A stretch of DNA of 64,000 bases from Bryobacterales bacterium (GTDB lineage Bacteria; Acidobacteriota; Terriglobia; Bryobacterales; Bryobacteraceae). The notes beneath the pieces were generated by a model. That model ran no database searches, was not told where the DNA came from, and was given only the letters and a program-made list of their open reading frames with translations. Numbering within the stretch: position 1 is the first letter of the stretch; each line of letters opens with the position of its first letter. The translations under genes were made by a program, and so were the position numbers. Positions 34,010 to 45,000 of the stretch are shown here, piece after piece. The stretch covers positions 62,001 through 126,000 of the forward strand of contig JAEUQC010000147.1 in NCBI GenBank assembly GCA_016789905.1, in the 5' to 3' direction.

Positions 34010-35181
34010 TAGAAGTTTCGTACCTGCTCTTGATACCCATCATAGTTCCGGCGGGTTTCGGCTATGGAATCGCCGCCGAACTTTTCTAAAAACACCTGCG
34101 CGAGGACAATGGCCACCATGGCTTCGCCGATGACGCCGGCTGCCGGGACGACGGCGACGTCGGAGCGCTCATAGGCCGCCTTTTCCGCTTCGCGCGTGAC
34201 GATATCCACCGATTCGAGCGGGCGTCGAAGCGTGGAAATCGGCTTCAAAAACCCTCGGACCAGCAAGTCCTGGCCGTTGGTGATGCCGCCTTCCAAGCCA
34301 CCGGCGCGGTTGGCGCCACGGTAGAAGGATCGCTGCTCTTTGTTGTAGTGAATCGTATCCTGCACCTTGGAACCAAACGCTTCGGCGCCTTCGGCGGCAA
34401 AACCGATTTCGACGCCCTTTACGGCTTGCATGGAGACAATAGCCTGGGCGAGTTTGCCATCCAGACGGGTGTCCCAGGCGATGTGGGAGCCGAGTCCTAT
34501 GGGCAGCCCATGCGCCACCACTTCAAAGACGCCGCCCACGGTGTCGCCGGTTCGGTAGGCTTCGTCGACAACAGCCTTCATGCGCTGTTCGGCTTCCGGG
34601 TCCACGCAACCGAGCAGCACTTCGTCCTTTTGCGCCAGGGCGACGAGCTCGTCCCAAGTGGCTTCGCGGCCGAGTTTTTCCGGACCGACGGCAATGACAT
34701 GGCTCAGAATCTCAATCCCGAATTCGCGGAGGAGTTCCTTGGCCACTGCGCCAACGGCAACACGCGAAGTGGTCTCGCGGGCGCTGGCCCTTTCCAGGAT
34801 GTAGCGCGCGTCGTGGTAGTTGTACTTGATCATCCCGGCGAGGTCGGCATGGCCGGGACGTGGACGAAGCACTTTCTTCTTTACGCCATCGGAGCCTGCA
34901 AAGTCCTCCACGGCCATCGGCTCGGTCCAGTTTTTCCAATCGCGGTTGCGGACGATCATCGCGATCGGAGCGCCGATGGACTGGGAGTGGCGGACGCCGG
35001 CCACGATTTCCACCGTGTCGGTTTCAATCTTCATTCGGCCGCCGCGGCCAAAGCCTTGCTGGCGGCGCCATAATTCGCGATTGATTCGCTCCAACGAGAT
35101 GGGAACACCGGAGGGAAGCCCGGTCAGGGTCGCCACTAAACATTCGCCGTGCGACTCGCCGGCAGTTTCGAAACGGAACAT
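34009..35181 (-). CDS. aroC: Chorismate synthase
   Basis: 390 aa. The N-terminal FETAGESHGECLVATLTGLP, the middle RPGHADLAGMIKY and RASARETTSRVAVGAVA, and GGLEGGITNGQDLLVRG match the three chorismate synthase signatures; flavin-binding residues lie in these blocks. It catalyses 5-enolpyruvylshikimate-3-phosphate to chorismate with reduced FMN, the last step of the shikimate pathway. It heads the aroC-def-fmt-argJ group; the histidine kinase gene ends 46 bp upstream on the same strand. Confidence 0.97.
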   Translation of the reverse strand: MFRFETAGESHGECLVATLTGLPSGVPISLERINRELWRRQQGFGRGGRMKIETDTVEIVAGVRHSQSIGAPIAMIVRNRDWKNWTEPMAVEDFAGSDGVKKKVLRPRPGHADLAGMIKYNYHDARYILERASARETTSRVAVGAVAKELLREFGIEILSHVIAVGPEKLGREATWDELVALAQKDEVLLGCVDPEAEQRMKAVVDEAYRTGDTVGGVFEVVAHGLPIGLGSHIAWDTRLDGKLAQAIVSMQAVKGVEIGFAAEGAEAFGSKVQDTIHYNKEQRSFYRGANRAGGLEGGITNGQDLLVRGFLKPISTLRRPLESVDIVTREAEKAAYERSDVAVVPAAGVIGEAMVAIVLAQVFLEKFGGDSIAETRRNYDGYQEQVRNF

Positions 35182-35227
35182 GAACCTCTTATTGTCTCAA
35201 ATCGGGGTAGCGGGCGAAACCGCGTTC

Positions 35228-38200
35228 TTAGTCCGGCGGCAGTTTCGGAATCCATTTGCGCAGCGTGCCCGCCAGGGATTCGAGGGTGACGGGTTTGGAA
35301 AGATAGTCGTTCATGCCCGCTTCCCGGCAGCGGCTGACGTCCTCCGGATAGGCCGCTGCGGTGAGAGCGATGACCGGCACCTGGGGGATGGCGGAGTTAC
35401 GGCGCAGGCGCCGTGTGGCTTCGAAGCCATCGACTTCGGGCATTTGACAATCCATCAGCACCGCGTCAACCCGGAGCGTGTCGAGCATGACCAGAGCTTC
35501 GCCGCCGTGTTGAGCGAGCGAAACGGCGCAGCCGAGCTTTTCCAGCATTTTCCGGGCGACGCGCTGGTTGACTGGATTGTCCTCCACCAGCAGTACGTGG
35601 ACACCCTCCAGCCGTTCTATGGTGGGCGCCTGGCGGTGGGGTGCGGTCTCGGCCGGTTCGCCGGCCAAGGCGGCGGCGAGCAATCTGGACTTCAATGGCG
35701 GGGCAACGCTCACGACACCGGCAATACGCTCATGCGTAATAAGAATGGCGCGACCGGTGGCCGCGGGCGCGTAATTGGCCTCATCGAAGATGACGGTATC
35801 GCTCTCTTCGCGCACGGCAACGCGGGCCATTTCGAGCATATGCTGGATCAGCGAACGGGACGGGCCCGGTTCCATTCTGAGTGCGCAGTGCCGGGGAAGA
35901 GCCAGGGGCGGCGCGGTGCCGAGCGGTTCCAGCGGGATATGGAAGGCGAAGGCTGTGCCTCGGCCCGGAGTGCTGGAGCAAAACAATTGGCCTCCCATTT
36001 TCCCAACCAATTCATTGCAAATGGCCAGGCCGAGACCGGTGCCGCCGAAGCGGCGGGATGTAGAGGAATCGGCCTGCGTGAAGCGTTCAAAGAGGCCGGG
36101 AATGCGCGATGGATCGATGCCGATTCCGGTGTCGCGCACGATAAATCGAATTTCTGTGGGACGGATGGTATTGACGGTGAGGGTAACGGTGCCAGATTCG
36201 GTAAACTTGATGGCGTTTCCGAGAAGGTTGAAGAGCACTTGGCGAAGCCGCCCCGCGTCGCCGCGGGCCTCGTGAGGCACGGCCGGGCAGGTAAGGATGC
36301 CGAGCAGAATTCCCTTTTCCGCGGCGCGGGGCTGCAACAGGTCCACTGTATCCTCCAGGACTTGCTGGAGCATAAACGGGGACGACTCCAGTTCCAGCCG
36401 GCCGGCCTCGATTTTGGACAGATCCAGAATATCGTTAATGATTCCGAGCAGCGCCTCTCCGCTGCGGACGACGGCACCGGCCATTTCCCGTTCTTCCTCT
36501 CCCAGTGTGGCATCGGTGAGGAGTCGCGCCATGCCAAGAATGCCGTTGAGCGGGGTACGGATTTCATGGCTCATGACGGCTAGAAATTCTCCCTTGATCC
36601 GGTTCGCCTTTTCGGCGCGCTCTTTGGCTGCCTGCAGTTCCAGATTGAGCGCCGTTTGTGCGATGCGGGCCTGTTCGAGTTCGGCGAGATGTGCAGCGGC
36701 GGCGCGTTCGGCTCGGTAGCGTGTTGTTGTGTCGCGACAGGCGCCGATGATGTTGCGCGCCGTTCGGTCCGGTGCGCGCTGGACCAGTACGCGCCCTTCG
36801 CAATAGCGGATTTCGCCGCCGGTCCAGATCTCATAATCGAACTGCAACTCGTCCTGGCCGCCGAAATCGCGCAGGGCGAGGGAAGAGAAGCGGCGATAGT
36901 CTTTCGGCCGGATGCAGGCACCGAACCGTTGTGGCGTCATGGGCCCGCCCTTGGGCACGCGATGAAGCGCGTACATGGCGTCATCCCACAGGATTTCTCC
37001 GCGAACAAGGTCCCAGGTCCAGGTGGCAAGGCCGGCGGCTTTCAGCGCCAGGCGCAGGCGTTCCTCGGCTTCCCAACGTTCGGTAATGTCCTGCAGGGTG
37101 CCGACAAGCCGCACGCAACGGCCGTTGATGACTTCCGGCGTGCAGATAACGCGTACGCGCAGGGAGCGGCCTTTGGGTGTGACGAGCGGGGCTTCCAGAT
37201 CGTAGGGAACATGTTCAGCGATGGCGCGGTCAAACAAGTTGCGAATTTGTTCCCTCATGTCGGGGTGATAGCAATTCCGCGCGAATTCACGGGTGAACGG
37301 GACCTCCTCGTTGATCTCGAAGATCTGATAGAACTGGCGCGACAGCCGGAATTCGCCCTTGGCTACGTCGTACTCCCAGCCGCCAATCCGTGCGATCTGT
37401 CCAGTACGTTCGAGCAGCGCCCGTTTTTCCGCCAAGCGCAATTCAGTTTCCTTTCGCTCGGTGATGTCGTTTTGCAGATGGACGAAATGCGTGACCGCGT
37501 TACCGGGGCCGAGCAAGGGCCGTATCTCATACTGCACCCAATATGGTTGGCCGTTCTTGCGGAGCGAATGGGCCTCTCCGAAGACTGGTTGGCCGCTTTC
37601 GAGCGCGAGGCGGTCCTGCTGTTGGACCCGGCCGGGGGACATCTGTTGGATTTCCGCCAGCGTGTAACCAGTCATGCGGACGAAAGCGGAATTAATCCAA
37701 AGCGCGTGGTGGGAAGGGTCGCTGAGCAGAACGGCCGTATCGGTCCGCTCCAAAACCACCGCCATGGTCCGGATGCGCTCCGTCCGTTCGCGTTCGGCGG
37801 TGATATCCCGGCCGACGAAGAAGGCGAGTCCATCACCGGCCCCGCCGCGTTTGGCGTTCCAGGAGGTCCAGAGGGGGTGGCCGTCCTTATGACGAAGAGC
37901 GATTTCCACCCCGCGAAGAATCTCTTTCTTTTCCAGTTGCGCGGCGGCGATGCGGCAAACCTGGCTGGAGCCGGGTTCTGAGAGGTCCCATAGGGACACG
38001 GCCATTAGTTCGTCGCGCGAAAGACCGAGGGCGGCTGGGAAAGCGGCGTTGCACTGCAGGATGCGGCCGCCGCGGTCGAGCGTGCAGAAGAATTCATCGG
38101 AAACTTCGGAAAGCCGCGCCATGCGCTCTTCGAGCGACTCTTTTTCGCGTGCTTGTCTGCCCGCCTCAATCAGGTTGCCGCAGGTATGCGTGAATGGTTC

Positions 38201-38782
38201 CAGATGTTCAGGCCGCAGTTCGGCGTATCCGCCGGGACGTCCGCTGACAACGGCTACGCCGCCGGAGCCGAGACGTAACGAATACGCCGGCGCGCACACG
38301 ACACCGCTGGCGGCTTGAATCACCGTTTCCGGCCCGGACCAGTCTTCAATCCGGCCGGCGGAAGAGTCCGTGAGAGTCAACAACAAATCGAGTAGCGTTG
38401 TGAAGACGTGACGTGCACCTCGGCCGGCGACGAAATCGTGGTGTGCGCGGGTTATGCCGTGCAGCATCATCTCGGAAAGGCGACGGGCCGTGAAATCGTG
38501 GAGCACGACATGCCGCACATCCTCACGATGGCAGGTGAAGGCTTCCACCCAACGGGGCCCCCTATTCCGCCGGATAATTCCCATTTGAGCCAAAGACGTG
38601 GAGGTTAACTTCGCCAGGTCGCTATCGTGATCGAGGATCGCTCCTACTGCGAGTTGACTCGCGCGGAGTCCCAATAGCGGTTCGCAATCTGGGTCGGCGT
38701 GCAGGATGACCAGACTGCCATCCCCGATTACCCGCGCGCTAAGCAGGCACGGGTGCGCTTTCCATCGATCAGGTTCGGCCAT
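35228..38782 (-). CDS. Multi-PAS hybrid histidine kinase with C-terminal receiver
   Basis: 1184 aa, no clear membrane segments, so probably cytoplasmic. An N-terminal PAS-like/unknown region (1-190) is followed by PAS domains starting near 215 (DEFFCTLDRGGRILQCNAAF), 335 (VLERTDTAVLLSDPSHHALW), 460 (GQIARIGGWEYDVAKGEFRL) and 590 (AAGLATWTWDLVRGEILWDD). HisKA has the phospho-accepting His739 in MSHEIRTPLNGILGMA; the HATPase_c N, G1 and G2 boxes (NLLGNAIKF, DTGIGIDPS, GGTGLGLAICNELV) are intact. The receiver has Asp1111 in LMDCQMPEVDG and Lys in YLSKPV. A CheY-like target or Hpt protein is not encoded nearby. The signal is unknown; several PAS domains suggest redox or small-ligand sensing. Confidence 0.92.
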   Translation of the reverse strand: MAEPDRWKAHPCLLSARVIGDGSLVILHADPDCEPLLGLRASQLAVGAILDHDSDLAKLTSTSLAQMGIIRRNRGPRWVEAFTCHREDVRHVVLHDFTARRLSEMMLHGITRAHHDFVAGRGARHVFTTLLDLLLTLTDSSAGRIEDWSGPETVIQAASGVVCAPAYSLRLGSGGVAVVSGRPGGYAELRPEHLEPFTHTCGNLIEAGRQAREKESLEERMARLSEVSDEFFCTLDRGGRILQCNAAFPAALGLSRDELMAVSLWDLSEPGSSQVCRIAAAQLEKKEILRGVEIALRHKDGHPLWTSWNAKRGGAGDGLAFFVGRDITAERERTERIRTMAVVLERTDTAVLLSDPSHHALWINSAFVRMTGYTLAEIQQMSPGRVQQQDRLALESGQPVFGEAHSLRKNGQPYWVQYEIRPLLGPGNAVTHFVHLQNDITERKETELRLAEKRALLERTGQIARIGGWEYDVAKGEFRLSRQFYQIFEINEEVPFTREFARNCYHPDMREQIRNLFDRAIAEHVPYDLEAPLVTPKGRSLRVRVICTPEVINGRCVRLVGTLQDITERWEAEERLRLALKAAGLATWTWDLVRGEILWDDAMYALHRVPKGGPMTPQRFGACIRPKDYRRFSSLALRDFGGQDELQFDYEIWTGGEIRYCEGRVLVQRAPDRTARNIIGACRDTTTRYRAERAAAAHLAELEQARIAQTALNLELQAAKERAEKANRIKGEFLAVMSHEIRTPLNGILGMARLLTDATLGEEEREMAGAVVRSGEALLGIINDILDLSKIEAGRLELESSPFMLQQVLEDTVDLLQPRAAEKGILLGILTCPAVPHEARGDAGRLRQVLFNLLGNAIKFTESGTVTLTVNTIRPTEIRFIVRDTGIGIDPSRIPGLFERFTQADSSTSRRFGGTGLGLAICNELVGKMGGQLFCSSTPGRGTAFAFHIPLEPLGTAPPLALPRHCALRMEPGPSRSLIQHMLEMARVAVREESDTVIFDEANYAPAATGRAILITHERIAGVVSVAPPLKSRLLAAALAGEPAETAPHRQAPTIERLEGVHVLLVEDNPVNQRVARKMLEKLGCAVSLAQHGGEALVMLDTLRVDAVLMDCQMPEVDGFEATRRLRRNSAIPQVPVIALTAAAYPEDVSRCREAGMNDYLSKPVTLESLAGTLRKWIPKLPPD

Positions 38783-38841
38783 CGCGCGCTTTCATTCGCC
38801 GCCTCTCCGCAACTACTCTGGATGTAAATAGAATAGACGGA

Positions 38842-40212
38842 ATGAAACCGAAGTTAAACCGCCGGGCGTTCCTGGCGGCCGGGACGGCGGCTGGCGTGTG
38901 GGCGCAGGGCCGGCGTCCGAACATAATTATTATCTGCACGGACGACCACGGCTCCGGCGACCTTGGCTGCTATGGGTCGGCGGAGATAAAGACGCCGCAC
39001 CTGGACTCGATTGCTCGCGATGGCGTACGGTTCGACCAGTGGTACGCCAACGCTGCCATGTGCGCGCCGTCGCGGGCGGGCGTGCTAACCGGGCGCCATC
39101 CGATTCGCGCCGGCGTGCCGTCGAATGGACCGCAACTGCCGTCAAACCAGAAAACGCTGGCGGCGTTGTTAAAACCCAACGGCTACCGGACAGCGGCGAT
39201 TGGCAAGTGGCACCTGGGCACGGCGCAATCCAACGGTCCGCTGGACCACGGCTTCGACACGTTTTATGGGTTCCACGCCGGATGCGTGGATTTTTACTCG
39301 CACCGTTATTACTGGGGTGAACCGCGCGTGCCGAATTTTCACGACCTGTACCGGGACCGGCGCGAAATCTTTGAAGACGGCGCGTATCTGACGGAGCGAA
39401 TCACGGCGGAAGCCAGGCAGTTCATTCGCGACTCCGGGAAGCGGCCGTTTTTTCTGTATCTTGCCTATAACGCGCCGCATTATCCAATGCATGCGCCGCC
39501 GAAGTATGTGGAACGCTTTCAGCACTTACCTTTGGAACGGAGAATTTACGCGGCGATGATCGCGGCGGTGGATGACGGCGTGGGGGAAATCCGCGCGCAG
39601 TTGTGGGAGATGGGTTTGACCAACGACACCGTGCTGGTGTTCATCGGCGACAACGGAGCGACCACGGAGCCACGAGCAGGGCTGGAGGGGCGGCCGGCGA
39701 CCGCAGGGCACAACCGGGGCTTCCGCGGCTTCAAGTTCAGCCTGTTTGATGGAGGCACACATGTGCCGGCGCTGATGGCGTGGCCGGGTCGCATTCCGGC
39801 CGGCCGGGTTACGTCGCAAATCGGGGCGCACTACGACCTGGCTCCCACCCTGCTGGCGGCGGCCGGCGTGCCGGAGCCGCAGGCCGGGTTCTTCGACGGC
39901 GTGAACCTGCTGCCTTCCGTCATGAAGGGGGACGTGGTGAATCGGCCGGCGCTGCACTGGCACAACGCGCCGCAACTGGCGATTCGCAAAGGCCAGTGGA
40001 AGCTGACGCTGAATGGATACGAAGCCAGCGGCACGCCGGAATCCCGGAAACCCATCACGGGTGAAGACGCCGTTTTTTTGGCGAATCTGGAGCAGGACCC
40101 CGGTGAGAAAAAGAACTTGCGGCGGGAATTTCCGGCGGTAGCGGAAGAGTTGGAAAAGGAATTACGGGCATGGCTGGACGCGGTACAGAAATCGGCGCCG
40201 AAAACCGATTAG
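38842..40212 (+). CDS. Tat-exported sulfatase (arylsulfatase family)
   Basis: 456 aa. A Tat signal (NRRAFLAAGTAAGVWAQ) precedes PNIIIICTDDHGSGDLGCYG, the metal-binding start of the sulfatase fold. The sulfatase signature CAPSRAGVLTGR carries Cys74, converted to formylglycine by a maturase in active enzymes; KWHLGT and the DHGFDTFYGF segment follow, and IGDNGATTEPR provides metal ligands near residue 270. Activity is on sulphate esters, probably of polysaccharides. No formylglycine-generating enzyme is adjacent. It is divergent from the hybrid kinase (59 bp between starts). Confidence 0.92.
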   Translation: MKPKLNRRAFLAAGTAAGVWAQGRRPNIIIICTDDHGSGDLGCYGSAEIKTPHLDSIARDGVRFDQWYANAAMCAPSRAGVLTGRHPIRAGVPSNGPQLPSNQKTLAALLKPNGYRTAAIGKWHLGTAQSNGPLDHGFDTFYGFHAGCVDFYSHRYYWGEPRVPNFHDLYRDRREIFEDGAYLTERITAEARQFIRDSGKRPFFLYLAYNAPHYPMHAPPKYVERFQHLPLERRIYAAMIAAVDDGVGEIRAQLWEMGLTNDTVLVFIGDNGATTEPRAGLEGRPATAGHNRGFRGFKFSLFDGGTHVPALMAWPGRIPAGRVTSQIGAHYDLAPTLLAAAGVPEPQAGFFDGVNLLPSVMKGDVVNRPALHWHNAPQLAIRKGQWKLTLNGYEASGTPESRKPITGEDAVFLANLEQDPGEKKNLRREFPAVAEELEKELRAWLDAVQKSAPKTD

Positions 40213-40229
40213 AATAGAGGAGCTACCCC

Positions 40230-40619
40230 ATGTCCGCCCGGTCACCGAAATCCAAAACGGTCCGTATAGGCCATATCTCGATCACGCTGCTGCCCGGCGA
40301 GACAGTGAAGCGCATCGACCAACTGAACCGCCAGGTGCGCGAAGAGTGGCAACCGGCCAATATCTGCGAAGAGTTTGACTGCGACACCATTGTGCATGCG
40401 CGGTTCAAGCTGGAGCGATACGAACGGTTCTTTGACCACTTCGTTCGCACCGGAATAAAGGCGGAAGATATACGTGGGGCGGAATCCACCTACCACGCCG
40501 CCATCCGTTCGGCGGAGCGATCGTTGGCGATTGCGCGGGAGGGCCTGCGGCGCAAACCACCGGCCCGGGCCATGGACGACGAGTTCGCGGCAATGCCCGT
40601 GCAGAGCCGCGTGCAGTAG
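40230..40619 (+). CDS. Conserved-looking protein of unknown function
   Basis: 129 aa from ATG 40230, preceded by GAGGAG at good distance. It lies 17 bp after the sulfatase gene on the same strand and could share its transcript. The N-terminal 45 residues suggest beta strands (TVRIGHISITLLPGETVKRI), the middle is rich in charged and aromatic residues (HARFKLERYERFFDHFVRTG), and the end is helical (STYHAAIRSAERSLAIA) then disordered. There is no signal peptide, Cys pair or known motif. Its codon use matches its neighbours. No function is proposed. Confidence 0.7.
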   Translation: MSARSPKSKTVRIGHISITLLPGETVKRIDQLNRQVREEWQPANICEEFDCDTIVHARFKLERYERFFDHFVRTGIKAEDIRGAESTYHAAIRSAERSLAIAREGLRRKPPARAMDDEFAAMPVQSRVQ

Positions 40620-40643
40620 CGTCCGGGACCGCGGAACGATCCG

Positions 40644-42014
40644 CTAGCGCAATATGTCCTTCACCACCTCACCGCTGATGCCGGTGAGCCGGGCGTCCAG
40701 CCCCTGGAACTTCACCGTCATCCGGAGATGATCGATGCCCAGCACGTGGAGCATGGTGGCGTGAAAATCGTGAACGCTGACCGGTTTTTCCACGGCGGCG
40801 TAACCGAGTTCGTCGGTATTGCCATAGGAGATGCCGCCTTTGATGCCGCCGCCGGCCACCATGTAGCTGAAGCCCTTGATGTGATGGTCACGTCCGTCGC
40901 CGCCTTGTGACATCGGCGTGCGCCCGAATTCGCCGCCCCAGACGACCAGCGTTTCGTCGAGCATGCCGCGTTGCTTCAAATCGTTGATCAATGCCGCGGT
41001 CGGACGGTCGACCTCTTCGGCCTTCAGCGTGACATTGTTTTTTACGCCGCCATGGTGGTCCCAGTCGCGGTGGTAGAGCTGGATGAAACGCACGCCGCGT
41101 TCGGCCAGGCGGCGCGCCAGCAGGCAGTTGGAGGCGAACGAACCGTCGCCCGGCGTGGCGCCGTAGGCCTCCAGCACGGAGGCGGGTTCATTGGACATGT
41201 CCATCAAACCCGGCACGGAGGTCTGCATACGAAACGCCATTTCGTATTGGCTGACACGCGTTAAGATCTCGGGGTCGCGCAGGTCGTTATAGGACGCTTT
41301 GTTCAGCGCGCCGACGGCGTCAACGGAGTCCTTCTGCAGCCCGGCGTCGAGCCCGTTCGGGTTCTTGATGTAGAGAACCGGATCGCCAATGGAGTTGAGC
41401 TTTACGCCTTGCAGCTTGCTGGGCAAAATGCCGGCGGACCACTGGCGGGCGGCGATGGGCTGCATCTGGCCGCCGCGGCCGGCCGACATGAGAACCACAT
41501 AACCGGGCAGATCCTCGGTCTCCGCGCCGAGGCCATAGAGCACCCAGGAGCCCATGCTGGGCCGGCCCGCCAAAATGGAGCCGGTGTTCATTAACGTGTG
41601 GGCGGGGTCGTGGTTAATCTGTTCGCCCCACATGGATTTCACCAGGCAAATGTCGTCGGCCACGGAGCCGATGTGCGGGAACAGGTCGCAAATCTCCTGG
41701 CCGGATTTGCCAAAGCGTTTGAAGTTGAGCTGCGGGCCGTAGCAGATGAGCGGTTTGCCCTGGAGTTGGGCGATTTGCTGGCCTTTGGTGAACGACTCAG
41801 GCATTGGCTTCAGGTGCATTTCCTTCAGCCGGGGCTTGTAGTCGAACGTCTCCAAATGCGACGGGCCGCCGGCCTGATAGAGGAATATCACGCGTTTGGC
41901 CGTGGGCTTGTGGTGGAGCGGCGAGATGACTCCTTTTGCGAGCAACTGGTTGACGGCCGTCATGCCGAGCGCGCCGGCGAGCGAACGATTGAGAAAAGCT
42001 CTGCGAGTCTGCAT
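40644..42014 (-). CDS. Tat-exported DUF1501 protein
   Basis: 456 aa. Tat-type N-terminus (TRRAFLNRSLAGALGMTAVN), then FLYQAGGPSHLETFDYKP, DICLVKSMWGEQINHDPAH, RGVRFIQLYHRDWDHHGGVK and VVWGGEFGRTPMSQGGDGRDHH, the diagnostic blocks of DUF1501 with an alkaline-phosphatase-like metal site (His and Asp rich). Family function is not established; the genes occur next to PSD1-type cytochrome proteins in Planctomycetes and Acidobacteria. The start is 3 bp after the PSD1 gene's stop, so the two form a pair. Confidence 0.92.
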   Translation of the reverse strand: MQTRRAFLNRSLAGALGMTAVNQLLAKGVISPLHHKPTAKRVIFLYQAGGPSHLETFDYKPRLKEMHLKPMPESFTKGQQIAQLQGKPLICYGPQLNFKRFGKSGQEICDLFPHIGSVADDICLVKSMWGEQINHDPAHTLMNTGSILAGRPSMGSWVLYGLGAETEDLPGYVVLMSAGRGGQMQPIAARQWSAGILPSKLQGVKLNSIGDPVLYIKNPNGLDAGLQKDSVDAVGALNKASYNDLRDPEILTRVSQYEMAFRMQTSVPGLMDMSNEPASVLEAYGATPGDGSFASNCLLARRLAERGVRFIQLYHRDWDHHGGVKNNVTLKAEEVDRPTAALINDLKQRGMLDETLVVWGGEFGRTPMSQGGDGRDHHIKGFSYMVAGGGIKGGISYGNTDELGYAAVEKPVSVHDFHATMLHVLGIDHLRMTVKFQGLDARLTGISGEVVKDILR

Positions 42015-42017
42015 GTT

Positions 42018-45000
42018 CTAGTTCCTGGTGATCGTTTCGTGCAGGTTGAGGATGGCGCGGGTCACTGTCATGGCGGCGGCGAGTTCGACGGGGTTGGCGC
42101 CGGGCAACCCCGGCGCGTCGCCAGAGGAGATGAAGGCGCGTGCGGCGGCCGGGTCGGCATCGAAGCGCCGCAACCCTTTCTTGTAAAGGCCGACAAGAAT
42201 GCCGCGCTCCTCTTCCGTTGGCGCGCGGCCCAAGGCGCGGCGGAAGGCCCAGGCCACACGCCCTTCAGGTGTTGGCGCGTCCGCGGAACGGAGCGCGTTC
42301 TGGGCAAAAACGCGGGCGGCTTCCACGTAAGTGGGATCATTCAACAGCACCAGTGCCTGCAGCGGCGTGTTCGAAAGGGAGCGGTTGACGGTGCACTCCT
42401 CGCGGCTGGCCGCGTCGAAGGTGGACATGCTGGGGTGCAGAAACGTGCGTTGCCAGAAGGTGTAAAGGCCGCGGCGGTACTGATCGGGGCCCTTGCTGGC
42501 GGCATAGTCGCGCTTAGGAAAATTGAGCGCGGCCAGATAGCCGTCGGGCTGATACGGCCGGGCGCTGGGGCCGCCAAACTGTTCGGTGAGCAGCCCGGCG
42601 GTGTGAAGCGCAATGTCGCGAACAACTTCGGCATCCACGCGGAGCCGATTCTGGCGGGAAAGAAGGCGATTGTCGGGGTCCTGATCGCCGCTGACGGCCG
42701 AGCTTTGGCGGTAGGCGTGGCTCATCACGATCAGCTTGGTGATATGTTTGCGATCCCAGCCCTTGTCCATGAATTCGAAGGCTAGGAAATCGAGCAGATC
42801 GGCGTGAACGGGCCATTCGCCTTGCGAACCGAGATCCTCCAGCACTTTGGAAAGACCCGTGCCGAAGAACAGACGCCACTGGCGGTTGACGTAGGCGCGG
42901 GCGGTGAGCGGGTTTTCGCGGGAGACGAGCCAGTTGGCCAGGTCGAGGCGCGTGGCGCGGCCTCCATCGCCCACCTTGCCGAGGAACGCGGGGATGGCCG
43001 GTTCCACAATCGGGCTGGACTCATCCATGAAATTGCCGCGCGCCAGAATGCGCGTGGGCTCCGGCGCGGTGGCCTCCGTAACCATTACACGCGGGATGGC
43101 TATTTCCACAACATCCAAATGGGCTCTGGCGCGGGCGGCGGCGACGGCAAGACTCTGCCGTGCGCCGTCGGTCCAATCGAGCGCGCGAGCGATTAATGCC
43201 TTATCGTCGTCTTCGCGCTTAGCGGCGGGCTTCTTCAGCACGGCGAGTATGGAAGGCGACAGACCTTTGTCGACGGGCTCGTGCTTCTTGTTCGTCGCGT
43301 CCGCGGCGGGCATGGCCAAGCCGGGCGATAGCGCCAGCCGGAGGCGGCCCGTGGTGGCGCGGCGAAAGGCGGTTTCGTGCCGCAAGCGAACGAGGATGCG
43401 AGAGCCGGCCGTGGTGGCGACGGGTTCGGAGAAACGCAGCGCCAGGAAGGGCAGCACGCCGTCATGATAAGGCGAACCGCCCCAACCGGTGGCCGGGTCA
43501 CCATCGATCGCGTTGAGCGGATTCTGGTCGCGGTTCTGGAGCTTGATGCTCGACGCGGCCATCGTGAATCGCAGTTTCCGCCCCTCCGGCAACAGTTCGG
43601 CTTCCACCTCTGAGATCATCAGGCGGTCCGCGCCCCGGGCGACGCCCAGGCCCGCCAGCGACTCATCCTGCACGGCTTGCACGCCGAGTTGTGCCCACTT
43701 GCCGGGCCCTGGTGCGAGCGTGATCGCGTAGGTTTCCGTCTCCGGATTTTCCCCGGAGGCGATCACCAGACCGTTGCCGGGGCTGGTGGATTTCGGCGTG
43801 TTGGCCATGGGCGGAACCTGGTCGTTATAGATGGTCAACGTCGCGCTGCCGGCGTTGGCTGCCACCGGACGCTGGTAAAGCCATTTCAACTCACCGCTCG
43901 TATGGCGGCCCATAAGCGCGGCTTCCAATTCTGGCGTTCGGCCCTTGGCCAGTGCCTGTTCGGCTGCGTCAACGGCCTGCTGCGCCTGGCGGCGCCGCGC
44001 CGCCTGTTCCGGCGTCGCGAGGTCCATCTGCGAACCCCACGCATTGGGGCCCTTGTCGGCCACCAGTCCGGTCTCTTTAATGTCGGCGAAGAACGCCTTC
44101 ATCGAATAAAAGTCTTTGGCCGTGAAGGGGTCGAACTTATGGTCGTGACATTCGGCGCAGCCGAGCGTGGAGCCAAGCCAGACGGTGGCCGTGGTGCGAA
44201 CGCGATCAGCCCCATACTTAGCCAGGTACTCCTTGGGCTGCACGCCGCCTTCGGCCGAAACGCGCAGAATCCGGTTGAATGCTGATGCGGTTTTCTGTTC
44301 CACCGTGGCGTTGGGCAGCAGGTCCCCGGCAAGCTGTTCGCGAGTGAACTGGTCAAAGGGCTGGTTACGGTGGAAGGAGCGGAGGACGTAATCGCGGTAG
44401 GGCCAGGCGGGGAAGGGGTTGTCGCCGTGGAATCCGGCCGTGTCGGCGTACCGCACGGCGTCCAGCCAGTGCATGGCCTGCTTTTCGGCGTAGCGGGTGG
44501 AGGCCATCAGTTTGTCGATCAACCGTTCGTAGGCATTGGCGGAGGTGTCGTTGACGAAGGCGTCCACCTCTTCCGGCGTGGGGGGAATGCCGGTGAGGTC
44601 GAGCGCGGCGCGGCGGATCAGTGTGCGGCGGTCTGTCTCCGGCGCAGGCTGAATACTGCCGAGGCGGGCGCGAATGAGCGAGTCAATACTTGCGCCGGCG
44701 GCAGGGCGACGCACCGGTTCATACGCCCAGTGACCTTCGTATTTCGCGCCTTCGGCGACCCAGCGTTTGATTGTGTTTTTCTGCGCGGCCGTGAGGGATT
44801 TATGCGAACTTGCAGGAGGCATCAACGGGCCGCCGGTGGCGTAGATGCGCTGCACGATATGGCTCTTTTCCGGATCGCCGGGCACGATGGGCGCAAGGCC
44901 CCGCCGGTTGGGCTTCAGCGCTTCTTCCCGCAGGTCCAGCCGCAGGTTCGCCATGCGGCCCGACTTATCCGGACCGTGGCATTTGAAGCACGTATCGGAC

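Noticed and set aside
34820..36583. 587-codon plus-strand frame across aroC and the histidine kinase
   Set aside because: It spans the antisense of two well-supported genes and has no recognisable motif.
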